From Flaviramulus basaltis (GTDB taxonomy: Bacteria; Bacteroidota; Bacteroidia; Flavobacteriales; Flavobacteriaceae), in NCBI RefSeq assembly GCF_900114265.1, contig NZ_FPKV01000002.1, positions 1,054,001 to 1,118,000 on the forward strand: a DNA stretch of 64,000 nt, written 5' to 3'. The translations under genes were made by a program, and so were the position numbers. Below the pieces are notes generated by a model, which made no database searches, was not told where the DNA came from, and saw only the letters and a list, made by a program, of their open reading frames with translations. Positions within the stretch are counted from its first letter, which is position 1. The number at the start of each line of letters is the position of its first letter. Below, in pieces: positions 17,119-25,506 of this stretch.

Positions 17119-18525
17119 ATGAAGAAGTACAGCCTTTATACGCATCATAAAAGAATTTTAACAGATACTATCACGCCTGTTACTGTATATTATAAAATAC
17201 GTGATAAATACCCTAATAGTATTCTCTTAGAAAGTGGTGATTATCACAGAAGTCATAAAAACTTTTCATACATCTGTTTTAACCCAATTGCTTCAATTAA
17301 AGTTGAAAACGAGGTGATTTCACAAACTTTTCCTGATGGCAGTTCAACATCATTAGATATTACTGAAGGCGTTAATGTTGCTGAAGAAATTCACCAATTC
17401 ACAAAACGATTTGATGTCAAATCTGAAGAAAATTTCAAATTTATAAACAACGGTATTTTTGGTTACACTGCTTATGATGCTGTAAGGTATTTTGAAGATA
17501 TTCAAATTAGCAAGAAAGATGATTCTGTTGTTATTCCTGATGTTTATTATGCCGTTTACAAAAACATTATTGCTATAAATCATTTTAAAAATGAGGCTTA
17601 CATTTTTGCACACTGTTATGAAGACACAGAAAACAATATTCATGACATAGATAAGTTAATAAACATTCAAAATTTCGCGTCTTACAACTTTAATTCCAAA
17701 GGAGATATCACTTCTAACTTAACTGATGATGAATATAAAGAGCAAGTAGAATTAGCAAAAAAACACTGTGGTCGTGGAGATGTTTTTCAATTGGTGCTTT
17801 CAAAAAAATTCGCTCAAGAATTTACAGGAGATGATTTTAATGTATATCGTGCATTGCGAAGTATAAACCCATCACCATATTTATTTTATTTTGATTATGG
17901 CGATTTTAAAATCTTTGGAAGTTCGCCAGAAGCACAGCTTATTGTTACCGATGGTTTAGCCGAAATTCATCCTATTGCTGGTACTTTTAAACGTACAGGC
18001 GATGAACATAAAGATGAAATTTTAGCTGAAAAATTGAAAAAAGACGACAAAGAAAATGCAGAACATGTGATGCTAGTCGATTTGGCAAGAAACGATTTAA
18101 GTCGCCACGGAAGCCAAGTAAAAGTTGTTACCTACAGAGAAGTTCAGTTTTTCTCACATGTTATTCATTTGGTAAGTAAAGTTGTTGGGCAAAAACATAA
18201 TTCGACTTCCACAATGCAGGTTGTTGCCGATACTTTTCCTGCTGGAACTTTAAGTGGCGCTCCAAAACATATGGCGATGCAACTTATTGAAAAATACGAA
18301 AAAACAAGTCGCGGATTTTACGGTGGTGCTATTGGTTTTATGGATTTTGAAGGCAATTTTAATCACGCCATTATGATTCGTACATTTTTAAGTAAAGACT
18401 ATAAACTTAATTGGCAAGCTGGTGCTGGATTAGTATCAAAATCTAATCAAGAAAACGAATTACAAGAAGTTTACAATAAATTAGGAGCATTAACTAAAGC
18501 TATTAAATTAGCAGAAGACATATAA
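17119..18525 (+). CDS. trpE: Anthranilate synthase component I
   Basis: 468 residues, matching the shorter TrpE proteins of Flavobacteria. The chorismate-binding C-terminal half has SSPEAQLIV, HPIAGTFKRTGDE, LVDLARNDLSRH, FPAGTLSGAPKHMAM and the GFYGGAIGF motif, all typical of TrpE. It makes anthranilate from chorismate using ammonia supplied by TrpG, as the first step of tryptophan synthesis. It is the first structural gene of the trp operon, controlled by the leader/attenuator upstream; trpG follows after 1 bp. PabB and menaquinone synthases are related, but the operon settles the call. Confidence 0.96.
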   Translation: MKKYSLYTHHKRILTDTITPVTVYYKIRDKYPNSILLESGDYHRSHKNFSYICFNPIASIKVENEVISQTFPDGSSTSLDITEGVNVAEEIHQFTKRFDVKSEENFKFINNGIFGYTAYDAVRYFEDIQISKKDDSVVIPDVYYAVYKNIIAINHFKNEAYIFAHCYEDTENNIHDIDKLINIQNFASYNFNSKGDITSNLTDDEYKEQVELAKKHCGRGDVFQLVLSKKFAQEFTGDDFNVYRALRSINPSPYLFYFDYGDFKIFGSSPEAQLIVTDGLAEIHPIAGTFKRTGDEHKDEILAEKLKKDDKENAEHVMLVDLARNDLSRHGSQVKVVTYREVQFFSHVIHLVSKVVGQKHNSTSTMQVVADTFPAGTLSGAPKHMAMQLIEKYEKTSRGFYGGAIGFMDFEGNFNHAIMIRTFLSKDYKLNWQAGAGLVSKSNQENELQEVYNKLGALTKAIKLAEDI

Positions 18526-18526
18526 A

Positions 18527-19093
18527 ATGAAGAAAGTATTAGTTATAGATAATTATGACAGTTTCACATACAATCTTGTCCATTATTTAGAAGATTTAAA
18601 CTGCGATGTAACTGTTGTAAGAAACGACAAATTAGCTTTAGAGGATGTTGAACCTTTTGATAAAATTGTTTTATCTCCAGGACCTGGAATTCCAGATGAA
18701 GCAGGACTACTAAAAGCTATTATTAAAAAATATGCCCCAACAAAAAGCATTTTAGGTGTTTGTTTAGGGCAACAAGCTATTGGCGAAGTTTTTGGTGGTT
18801 CTCTTATAAATCTAGAAGATGTTTATCATGGTGTTGCAACTAATGTTACCATAAGTGTTGATGATGAGCCTATTTTTAATGGTTTAGAAAAAAACATAGA
18901 AGTTGGTCGTTATCATTCTTGGGTTGTAAATCCTGATTTACCAGAGAGTTTAGAAGCAACTTCTTTTGATGAAAACGGACAAATCATGTCTTTAAGACAT
19001 AAAATATATGATGTAAAAGGTGTTCAATACCATCCAGAATCGGTTTTAACACCAGACGGAAAACAAATATTAAAGAATTGGATTAATAGTTAA
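18527..19093 (+). CDS. trpG: Anthranilate synthase component II (glutamine amidotransferase)
   Basis: 188 residues, a single class I amidotransferase domain. DNYDSFTYNLVHYLEDL opens the protein, SPGPGIPDEAG forms the oxyanion strand region, GVCLGQQAIGE contains catalytic Cys79, and YHPESVLTP carries the His and Glu of the triad. It takes ammonia from glutamine and passes it to TrpE. Standalone, not fused to TrpE or TrpD. It starts 1 bp after trpE and trpD follows after 6 bp. In some bacteria the same subunit also serves PabB. Confidence 0.95.
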   Translation: MKKVLVIDNYDSFTYNLVHYLEDLNCDVTVVRNDKLALEDVEPFDKIVLSPGPGIPDEAGLLKAIIKKYAPTKSILGVCLGQQAIGEVFGGSLINLEDVYHGVATNVTISVDDEPIFNGLEKNIEVGRYHSWVVNPDLPESLEATSFDENGQIMSLRHKIYDVKGVQYHPESVLTPDGKQILKNWINS

Positions 19094-19099
19094 TTTATA

Positions 19100-20092
19100 A
19101 TGAAATACATATTAAACAGACTTATAAATCACGAAACCATTTCAAGTGAGGAGGCAAAACAGGTTATAGTTAACATATCAAATGATATGTATAACCCAAG
19201 CCAAATAACATGCTTCCTATCTGTTTTCATGATGCGTAGCATAACTATTGAAGAATTACGAGGATTTAGAGACGCACTTTTAGAACTTTGTTTACCAATA
19301 AACCTCAACGACTTTAATGCTATAGATATAGTGGGTACTGGAGGTGATGGTAAAAACACTTTCAATATCTCCACGCTGTCATCTTTTATCACAGCAGGTG
19401 CTGGAGTTAACGTTTCCAAACATGGTAACTATGGTGTTTCATCAACTTCTGGATCATCTAATGTTATGGAACATTTAGGTGTAAAATTCTCCAATAACGA
19501 AGACTTTTTAAGACGTTGTTTAGACCAAGCAGGAATATGCATATTACATGCCCCTCTTTTTCACCCAGCAATGAAAAACGTTGCACCTATTCGTAGAGAA
19601 TTAGGCGTTAAAACCTTTTTTAATATGTTGGGACCATTAGTTAATCCTTCATTTCCAAAAAACCATGTACTCGGTGTTTTTAATCTGGAGGTTTTACGAC
19701 TATATAGTTTTTTATATCAAAACACAGCTAACAATTATAATATTGTTTATGCTTTAGATGGCTATGATGAAATTTCATTAACTGGGAAAGCAAAAATTAT
19801 TTCCAATCATACTGAAAAATTGTTTTCACCAGAAGATTTAGGGGTTTCAAAAATTAAACAAGAAGCTATTTTTGGAGGAAATACTATCGAAGATGCAGCA
19901 AAAATATTTGTAGATATTATAAAAGGTAAAGGAACTGAAGCACAAAATAATGTCGTTTGTGCAAATGCAGGATTAGCCATTGCTACTTCAAAACAAATAT
20001 CACACAAAGAAGGTTTTGAAATAGCTAAAGAATCCTTGTTTTCAGGGAAAGCAAAAGCGAGTTTAGATAAATTGATTGAATTAAGTAAATAG
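19100..20092 (+). CDS. trpD: Anthranilate phosphoribosyltransferase
   Basis: 330 residues, normal length. The PRPP-binding signature GTGGDGKNTFNIST is present, followed by KHGNYGVSSTSGSSNVMEHLG and the anthranilate-site region FHPAMKNVAPIRRELGVKTFFNMLGPL. It transfers the phosphoribosyl group to anthranilate. It is third in the operon, 6 bp after trpG. The 72-bp gap before trpC is filled almost entirely by a palindromic repeat (20096-20160). Confidence 0.96.
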   Translation: MKYILNRLINHETISSEEAKQVIVNISNDMYNPSQITCFLSVFMMRSITIEELRGFRDALLELCLPINLNDFNAIDIVGTGGDGKNTFNISTLSSFITAGAGVNVSKHGNYGVSSTSGSSNVMEHLGVKFSNNEDFLRRCLDQAGICILHAPLFHPAMKNVAPIRRELGVKTFFNMLGPLVNPSFPKNHVLGVFNLEVLRLYSFLYQNTANNYNIVYALDGYDEISLTGKAKIISNHTEKLFSPEDLGVSKIKQEAIFGGNTIEDAAKIFVDIIKGKGTEAQNNVVCANAGLAIATSKQISHKEGFEIAKESLFSGKAKASLDKLIELSK

Positions 20093-20095
20093 AAA

Positions 20096-20160
20096 CGTCA
20101 TGGTGAACTCGTTTCAGCATCGCACAAATTATGAGAATCTGAAACAAGTTCAGATTGACG
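20096..20160. repeat. Palindromic repeat, copy A (trpD-trpC gap)
   Basis: The 65-bp unit starts CGTCATGGTGAACTCGTTTC and ends CAAGTTCAGATTGACG. The two halves are imperfect inverted repeats (outer CGTCA/TTGACG, inner GAACTCGTTTCAG/CTGAAACAAGTTC). It shares both arms with copies at 21211-21277 and 22905-22976. The spacer holds a TGA in the frame used by copy B. Confidence 0.85.
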
Positions 20161-20164
20161 AAAT

Positions 20165-20950
20165 ATGAATATATTAGATAAAATAACATTAGATAAACGT
20201 AAAGAAGTAGCCCTTCGAAAAAGTTTAATTCCTATTTCTCAATTAGAACAATCTGTTCTTTTTGAAAGACAAACCGTTTCACTTGCTAACAACTTACGAA
20301 ATAGTACATCTGGAATTATCGCAGAACATAAACGTCGTTCGCCATCAAAATCTATAATCAATAACAATTTAAATGTTCAAGATGTAGCAAAAGGTTATGA
20401 AAATGCTGGTGTTTGTGGTATGTCGGTTTTAACAGATGGAAAATATTTTGGTGGTTCCTTAGACGATTTACTAACTGCCAGAGCAAGTTGTAATTTACCC
20501 TTGTTAAGAAAGGAATTCATTATTGACGAATACCAACTTATAGAAGCTAAAGCTTATGGAGCAGATGTTATTTTACTAATTGCAGCTATTTTAACTAGAG
20601 ATGAAATCAAACAGTTTTCAGAATTTGCAAAAAGCTTAAATTTAGATGTACTTTTAGAAGTTCATAACGAAGAGGAATTAAATAAATCTATAATGCCTAG
20701 TTTAGATATGCTTGGGGTTAATAATAGAAATTTAAAAACTTTCGATGTTAGTTTAGAAACTAGCAAAACGTTAAGTTCTTTAATTCCAAATGATTTTGTA
20801 AAAGTTTCAGAAAGTGGCATTAGTAATATTGAAGCCATAAAAGAATTACAACCTTATGGTTATCAGGGTTTTTTAATTGGTGAAAACTTTATGAAAACTG
20901 ATAATCCAGGAGAAAGTGCAACAGAATTTATTAAAACTTTGGAGCAATGA
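20165..20950 (+). CDS. trpC: Indole-3-glycerol-phosphate synthase
   Basis: 261 residues, a full-length TIM-barrel enzyme. Family marks are [13 protein letters not shown] near residue 52, [14 protein letters not shown] with the catalytic Lys, [19 protein letters not shown] and KVSESGI. It converts the anthranilate deoxyribulotide to indole-3-glycerol phosphate. It is monofunctional, unlike the TrpC-TrpF fusion of enterobacteria. Its stop overlaps the trpF start by 4 bp (20947-20950), so the two are coupled. A palindromic repeat separates it from trpD. Confidence 0.96.
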   Translation: MNILDKITLDKRKEVALRKSLIPISQLEQSVLFERQTVSLANNLRNSTSGIIAEHKRRSPSKSIINNNLNVQDVAKGYENAGVCGMSVLTDGKYFGGSLDDLLTARASCNLPLLRKEFIIDEYQLIEAKAYGADVILLIAAILTRDEIKQFSEFAKSLNLDVLLEVHNEEELNKSIMPSLDMLGVNNRNLKTFDVSLETSKTLSSLIPNDFVKVSESGISNIEAIKELQPYGYQGFLIGENFMKTDNPGESATEFIKTLEQ

Positions 20951-22812
20951 AACTGAAGATCTGCGGAATGAAATATCAAGAAAACATTGAGCAAGTTGCT
21001 GCATTGCAACCTGATTATCTCGGATTTATTTTCTATGAAAAATCCGCAAGACATTTTGACACTGTAATTCCTGAATTATCAAAATCAATAAAAAAAACAG
21101 GTGTTTTTGTTGATGCAGATTTGGAGTTTGTTATTAAAAAAATAAATACACATAATCTCCAAGCTGTTCAATTACATGGTAATGAATCACCTGAATATTG
21201 TGAAGCATTACGTCATGCTGAACTTGATTCAGCATCACATAAAAAAGATAAGAATCTGAAACAATTTCAGATTGACGAAAAACTAGAAATCATTAAAGTA
21301 TTTTCAATAAAAAATGAATTCAATTTTGATGTTTTAAAACCTTATGAAAATGTTGTTGACTATTTCCTTTTTGACACTAAGGGAAAACTTCCCGGAGGAA
21401 ATGGATATACTTTCGATTGGAATGTTTTAAATAATTACCCATCTACAAAACCATTCTTTTTAAGCGGTGGTATTGGAATTGAACAAACTTTAGATATTAA
21501 AAAATTCAAGAAAAGTAAGGCCTCTAAATATTGCTACGCCATTGATGTGAATAGTAAATTTGAAATTGAGCCTGGATTAAAAAATATAGAACTATTAAAA
21601 GAGTTTAAAAATAAACTGAGTAATAACAAAATGAATTACAACGTAAACGAAAAAGGATACTACGGAGAATTTGGAGGTGCATTCATTCCAGAAATGCTTT
21701 ATCCAAACGTAGAAGAGTTGCGCCAAAATTATTTAAAAATAATGGCAGAACCCGATTTTAAAAAAGAGTTCGACCAACTTTTAAAAGATTATGTGGGACG
21801 CCCTTCTCCACTCTATTTTGCAAAACGCCTATCAGAAAAATATAATACTAAAATATATTTAAAGCGTGAAGATTTAAACCATACTGGTGCCCATAAAATA
21901 AACAACACTATTGGTCAAATTCTTATGGCAAAACGTCTAGGAAAAACTAGAATTATTGCTGAAACTGGTGCAGGACAACATGGTGTTGCCACAGCAACGG
22001 TTTGTGCCTTAATGGGACTTGAGTGTATTGTTTATATGGGCGAAATTGATATTGCACGACAAGCACCAAACGTTGCTAGAATGAAAATGCTTGGAGCAAC
22101 TGTAGTTCCTGCTTTATCCGGAAGTAGAACTTTAAAAGATGCTACAAACGAAGCCATTCGCGATTGGATTAACAATCCTGTAAACACGCATTATATTATT
22201 GGTTCTGCTATTGGTCCGCATCCATATCCAGATATGGTAACGCGCTTTCAATCGGTTATTTCAGAAGAAATTAAATGGCAATTAAAAGAGCAAGAGGGAC
22301 GAGAAAATCCAGATTATGTTGTTGCTTGTATTGGTGGAGGAAGTAATGCTGCGGGAACCTATTACCATTATTTACATGAAGAGGATGTCAATATAATAGC
22401 TGTAGAAGCTGCTGGATTAGGTATTGATTCTGGTGAAAGTGCTGCAACTTCGGTTTTAGGAAAAGAAGGTATTATACACGGTTGTAAAACCCTTTTAATG
22501 CAAACTAAAGACGGACAAATTACCGAGCCTTATTCTATTTCAGCTGGTTTGGATTACCCTGGTGTTGGCCCAATGCATGCACATTTATCAAAAACAGGAC
22601 GTGCACAATTTATGTCTATAACAGATAGTGATGCTATGGCTGCTGGTTTAGAACTCTCGAAACTTGAAGGTATTATTCCGGCTATTGAAACGTCGCATGC
22701 ACTAGCTATTTTCGAGCATAAAAAATTTAAACCAAATGATGTTGTGGTCGTGAGTTTATCTGGGCGTGGCGATAAAGATTTAAACACCTATATAGATTAT
22801 TTTAAATTGTAA
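20947..22812 (+). CDS. trpF/trpB: TrpF-TrpB fusion: phosphoribosylanthranilate isomerase joined to tryptophan synthase beta
   Basis: One uninterrupted 621-residue frame. Residues 1-228 are TrpF: KICGM with catalytic Cys6, [22 protein letters not shown] with the catalytic Asp, and LSGGIG. Residues 229-621 are TrpB: the [16 protein letters not shown] start at 21631, [10 protein letters not shown] with the PLP Lys (TrpB Lys89), the GGGSNA phosphate loop, and SGRGDKDL at the end. These are normally separate genes in this group. Stop codons TAA TAA lie in another frame just before the trpB ATG, so a small indel may have joined them; the internal ATG could still start free TrpB. TrpF also carries about 23 extra residues ([10 protein letters not shown] to QID) encoded by palindromic repeat copy B; without them TrpF would be about 205 residues, the normal size. 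Confidence 0.92.
   Translation: MKLKICGMKYQENIEQVAALQPDYLGFIFYEKSARHFDTVIPELSKSIKKTGVFVDADLEFVIKKINTHNLQAVQLHGNESPEYCEALRHAELDSASHKKDKNLKQFQIDEKLEIIKVFSIKNEFNFDVLKPYENVVDYFLFDTKGKLPGGNGYTFDWNVLNNYPSTKPFFLSGGIGIEQTLDIKKFKKSKASKYCYAIDVNSKFEIEPGLKNIELLKEFKNKLSNNKMNYNVNEKGYYGEFGGAFIPEMLYPNVEELRQNYLKIMAEPDFKKEFDQLLKDYVGRPSPLYFAKRLSEKYNTKIYLKREDLNHTGAHKINNTIGQILMAKRLGKTRIIAETGAGQHGVATATVCALMGLECIVYMGEIDIARQAPNVARMKMLGATVVPALSGSRTLKDATNEAIRDWINNPVNTHYIIGSAIGPHPYPDMVTRFQSVISEEIKWQLKEQEGRENPDYVVACIGGGSNAAGTYYHYLHEEDVNIIAVEAAGLGIDSGESAATSVLGKEGIIHGCKTLLMQTKDGQITEPYSISAGLDYPGVGPMHAHLSKTGRAQFMSITDSDAMAAGLELSKLEGIIPAIETSHALAIFEHKKFKPNDVVVVSLSGRGDKDLNTYIDYFKL
21211..21277. repeat. Palindromic repeat, copy B, inserted in frame inside trpF
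   Basis: The 67-bp unit runs from CGTCATGCTGAACTTGATTC to CAATTTCAGATTGACG and matches copies A and C in both arms. It is translated as part of TrpF between helix alpha-4 (ESPEYCEAL) and strand beta-5 (LEIIKVF), in the loop on the face away from the active site. Its spacer lacks the in-frame stops present in copies A and C, so the TrpF frame stays open. Confidence 0.85.
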
Positions 22813-22817
22813 TTTAT

Positions 22818-22895
22818 GGGCGTTACCGCAAGGGTCGGGCTTTTCGCTATATCTTTTGCAAAAAAGCAAAAGGATGTCGCTTCAATCCCTAACGC
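22818..22895. repeat. Second repeat type between trpB and trpA (GCGTTA ... TAACGC)
   Basis: A 78-bp block starts GGGCGTTACCGCAAGGGTCG and ends CAATCCCTAACGC. GCGTTA (22820-22825) and TAACGC (22890-22895) are inverted ends, and CTTTTGC/GCAAAAG forms an inner hairpin. From memory, similar GC-richer blocks recur between genes in many Flavobacteria. It is clearly richer in G and C than its surroundings. No second copy was seen here. Confidence 0.6.
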
Positions 22896-22904
22896 AAAAC
22901 CAAA

Positions 22905-22976
22905 CGTCATGTTGAACTCGTTTCAGCATCACATAAAAATTAAATAATGAGAACCTGAAACAAGTTCAGGTTGACG
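22905..22976. repeat. Palindromic repeat, copy C (trpB-trpA gap)
   Basis: The 72-bp unit starts CGTCATGTTGAACTCGTTTC and ends CAAGTTCAGGTTGACG, with the same inverted arms as copies A and B. Its spacer contains TAA in the frame used by copy B. It lies 9 bp after the other repeat block and 16 bp before trpA. Confidence 0.85.
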
Positions 22977-22992
22977 AAAATAAATATTTAGT

Positions 22993-23757
22993 ATGAATCG
23001 TATTCAAACAAAACTAAAAGAAGATAAAAAGCTTCTATCAATATATTTCACCGCTGGTTATCCAAGTATTAACGATACTGTTTCTATTATTCAAAATTTA
23101 GAAAAAAATGGCGTTAATATGATTGAAATCGGATTGCCATTTAGTGATCCTTTAGCAGATGGACCAACTATTCAAGCAAGTTCCACACAAGCTTTAAAAA
23201 ACGGAATGACGACTGAGGTCTTATTCAATCAATTAAAAGACATCAGAAAAACAGTTTCTATTCCACTAATCATAATGGGATATTTTAACCCAATGCTTCA
23301 ATACGGTGTAGAAGCTTTTTGTAAAAAATGTCAAGAAATAGGTATTGATGGTCTTATTATTCCAGACTTACCTGTGGATGTTTATCATGAAGAGTACCAA
23401 GCAATTTTTGAAAAATACGGGCTCATCAATGTGTTTTTAATTACACCACAAACAAGTGTAGAACGCATCAATTTTATAGATTCTATCTCAAACGGATTTA
23501 TTTACATGGTAAGTAGTGCAAGTACAACGGGTGCACAATCTGGTTTTGGTGACGAGCAAACTAATTATTTTGAGCGCATTGACAAAATGAACTTAAACAA
23601 CCCGCAAATTATAGGTTTTGGTATTAGTAACAACGAAACGTTTAGGCAAGCTACGCAATATGCAAAAGGTGCTATTATTGGCAGTGCTTTTGTAAAGCAC
23701 GTATCTAATAAAGGTGTTAACAATATAAGTGATTTTGTAAAATCTATACTAAATTAA
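22993..23757 (+). CDS. trpA: Tryptophan synthase alpha subunit
   Basis: 254 residues, slightly short but normal for this phylum. Catalytic residues are visible in MIEIGLPFSDPLADGPTIQ (Glu and Asp of the family), followed by IIMGYFNPMLQYG, DGLIIPDLP and the GFIYMVSSASTTGAQ loop. It cleaves indole-3-glycerol phosphate and channels indole to TrpB. It is the last trp gene. The 180-bp gap between trpB and trpA is occupied by two repeat elements. No obvious terminator follows before ndh, 13 bp further on, so transcription may continue. Confidence 0.95.
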   Translation: MNRIQTKLKEDKKLLSIYFTAGYPSINDTVSIIQNLEKNGVNMIEIGLPFSDPLADGPTIQASSTQALKNGMTTEVLFNQLKDIRKTVSIPLIIMGYFNPMLQYGVEAFCKKCQEIGIDGLIIPDLPVDVYHEEYQAIFEKYGLINVFLITPQTSVERINFIDSISNGFIYMVSSASTTGAQSGFGDEQTNYFERIDKMNLNNPQIIGFGISNNETFRQATQYAKGAIIGSAFVKHVSNKGVNNISDFVKSILN

Positions 23758-23770
23758 AACATAGGATAAA

Positions 23771-25051
23771 ATGACACAACCGGAAAGAATTATAATAATT
23801 GGCGCCGGTTTTGCTGGTTTAAGACTTGCTCAGGATTTAATAAACCATCCAAACTACGAAGTATATCTTATAGACAAACAAAATTACCATCAATTTCAGC
23901 CGTTAATGTACCAAGTTGCTACGGCTAGACTTGAACCTGCAAGCATTTCTTTTCCGTTGCGGAAGGTTTTTCAAAAGGCAAAAAATGTAAGAATTCGTAT
24001 TACTGAAGTTTCTCAAATTAATTTTGATGAACAATATGTAAGCACACCTATTGGTAATTTTAATTACAATCATTTAGTTATTTCAATAGGATGCACCACA
24101 AATTACTTTGGTAATAAGAACCTAAAGAAATTTGCTTATCCTATGAAAACTATTCCTGAAGCCATTCAGCTAAGAAATAGAATTTTACAAACTTTTGAAG
24201 ATGCTTTAAATACTACAGATACAGAAAAACTTCAAACCTTATTAAATATTGTTATTGTTGGTGGCGGGCCAACTGGTGTAGAATTAGCTGGTGCTTTGGC
24301 AGAAATGAAACTTAACATTTTACCTAAAGATTACCCAGATAAAGACTTCTCTAAACTTACTATATATCTCTTAGAAGGTAGCCCACACACCTTAAGCCCA
24401 ATGAGTGAGGGTTCACAAAAAATGTCGCAAAAGTATCTTGAGAAATTAGGTGTAAATGTAAAAACAAACACGATTGTTAGCGACTATGATGGCACCATAG
24501 TTACTCTAAATTCTGGTGAGCAAATAAACTCAAAAAACGTTATTTGGGCTGCTGGTGTAACTGGAAATATAATTAAAGGATTTCCTGAAAGTTGTATTAC
24601 CAGAGGAAATAGATTAATTGTTAATCGATACAATGAAGTAGAAGGGTTAAAAAATATTTATGCTTTAGGCGATATTGCATCTATGGCAACACCAAACTAT
24701 CCTAAAGGACATCCGCAAGTGGCGAGTGTAGCCTTACAACAAGCTTCGCTTTTGGCTAAAAATTTAACCAAATTAAGTCAAAATAACCCGCTTAAAGAAT
24801 TTGAATATGCAGATAAAGGCTCTATGGCAACTATTGGAAAACGTAAAGCAGTTGTTGATTTGCCTAAATTTAGTTTTCAAGGACGTTTGGCTTGGTTTAC
24901 TTGGATGTTTATTCATTTGATGCTTATTTTAAGCATCAAAAACAAACTACTCATTTTTATGAATTGGACAATTAGCTATTTTAATAATGATAGTACATTA
25001 CGAATTATCATGAAACCAGCCGCTACAAAGGTTAAAACCAAAAAAGAATAA
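23771..25051 (+). CDS. ndh: Type II NADH dehydrogenase (NDH-2)
   Basis: 426 residues. The FAD-binding dinucleotide fold is at the start (IIIIGAGFAGLRLAQDL), the NADH-binding fold in the middle (IVIVGGGPTGVELAGALAE), and the second FAD contact near residue 300 (IYALGDIASM). A C-terminal hydrophobic, basic tail (WFTWMFIHLMLILSIKNKLL) fits membrane attachment. It should pass electrons from NADH to quinone without pumping protons. It lies 13 bp after trpA and its stop overlaps the trmL start by one base, so it may be read from the trp transcript or from an unseen promoter. Confidence 0.92.
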   Translation: MTQPERIIIIGAGFAGLRLAQDLINHPNYEVYLIDKQNYHQFQPLMYQVATARLEPASISFPLRKVFQKAKNVRIRITEVSQINFDEQYVSTPIGNFNYNHLVISIGCTTNYFGNKNLKKFAYPMKTIPEAIQLRNRILQTFEDALNTTDTEKLQTLLNIVIVGGGPTGVELAGALAEMKLNILPKDYPDKDFSKLTIYLLEGSPHTLSPMSEGSQKMSQKYLEKLGVNVKTNTIVSDYDGTIVTLNSGEQINSKNVIWAAGVTGNIIKGFPESCITRGNRLIVNRYNEVEGLKNIYALGDIASMATPNYPKGHPQVASVALQQASLLAKNLTKLSQNNPLKEFEYADKGSMATIGKRKAVVDLPKFSFQGRLAWFTWMFIHLMLILSIKNKLLIFMNWTISYFNNDSTLRIIMKPAATKVKTKKE

Positions 25052-25506
25052 TGCCTTTAAATATTGTTTTAATAGAACCTGAAATACCTAATAACACGGG
25101 AAATATTGGAAGACTAGCTTTAGCTTCTGGCTCTCATTTACATTTAGTAAAACCTTTTGGTTTTGAAATTAACGACACACGACTAAAACGTGCCGGTTTA
25201 GATTATTGGCAACATTTACCTGTTACTTATTATGAAAATATTGATGAATTTTTCAACATCAATAAAAATGAAAAAATGGCGTTTCTTTCCAGCCATGGCA
25301 AAAAAAATCATTGGGATATTCCTTTTGAAGATAATCTCTTTTTAATTTTTGGAAAAGAATCTGTAGGATTACCCAAAAATCTATTAGAAAAACATCCTAA
25401 TTCACTTTTCAAGATTCCATTATATAGTGAACATGTAAGAAGCCTAAACCTTGCCAATGCGGTAAGCATTGTCATTTACGAAGGATTAAGACAGTTAGAT
25501 ATTTAA
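25051..25506 (+). CDS. trmL: tRNA (cytidine(34)-2'-O)-methyltransferase
   Basis: 151 residues, the minimal SPOUT methyltransferase length of TrmL. Motifs are IEPEIPNNTGNIGRL at the start, HLVKPFGFEI with RAGLDYW, FGKESVGLP, and the knot-forming end IPLYSEHVRSLNLANAVSIVIYEGLRQ. It should methylate the wobble ribose of certain leucine tRNAs using SAM. It shares one base with the ndh stop. Its 3' end overlaps the convergent transporter gene by 4 bp. Confidence 0.93.
   Translation: MPLNIVLIEPEIPNNTGNIGRLALASGSHLHLVKPFGFEINDTRLKRAGLDYWQHLPVTYYENIDEFFNINKNEKMAFLSSHGKKNHWDIPFEDNLFLIFGKESVGLPKNLLEKHPNSLFKIPLYSEHVRSLNLANAVSIVIYEGLRQLDI

Noticed and set aside
19129-20007. Minus-strand frames opposite trpD
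   Set aside because: They are antisense to a strongly conserved enzyme and show no domain or signal.
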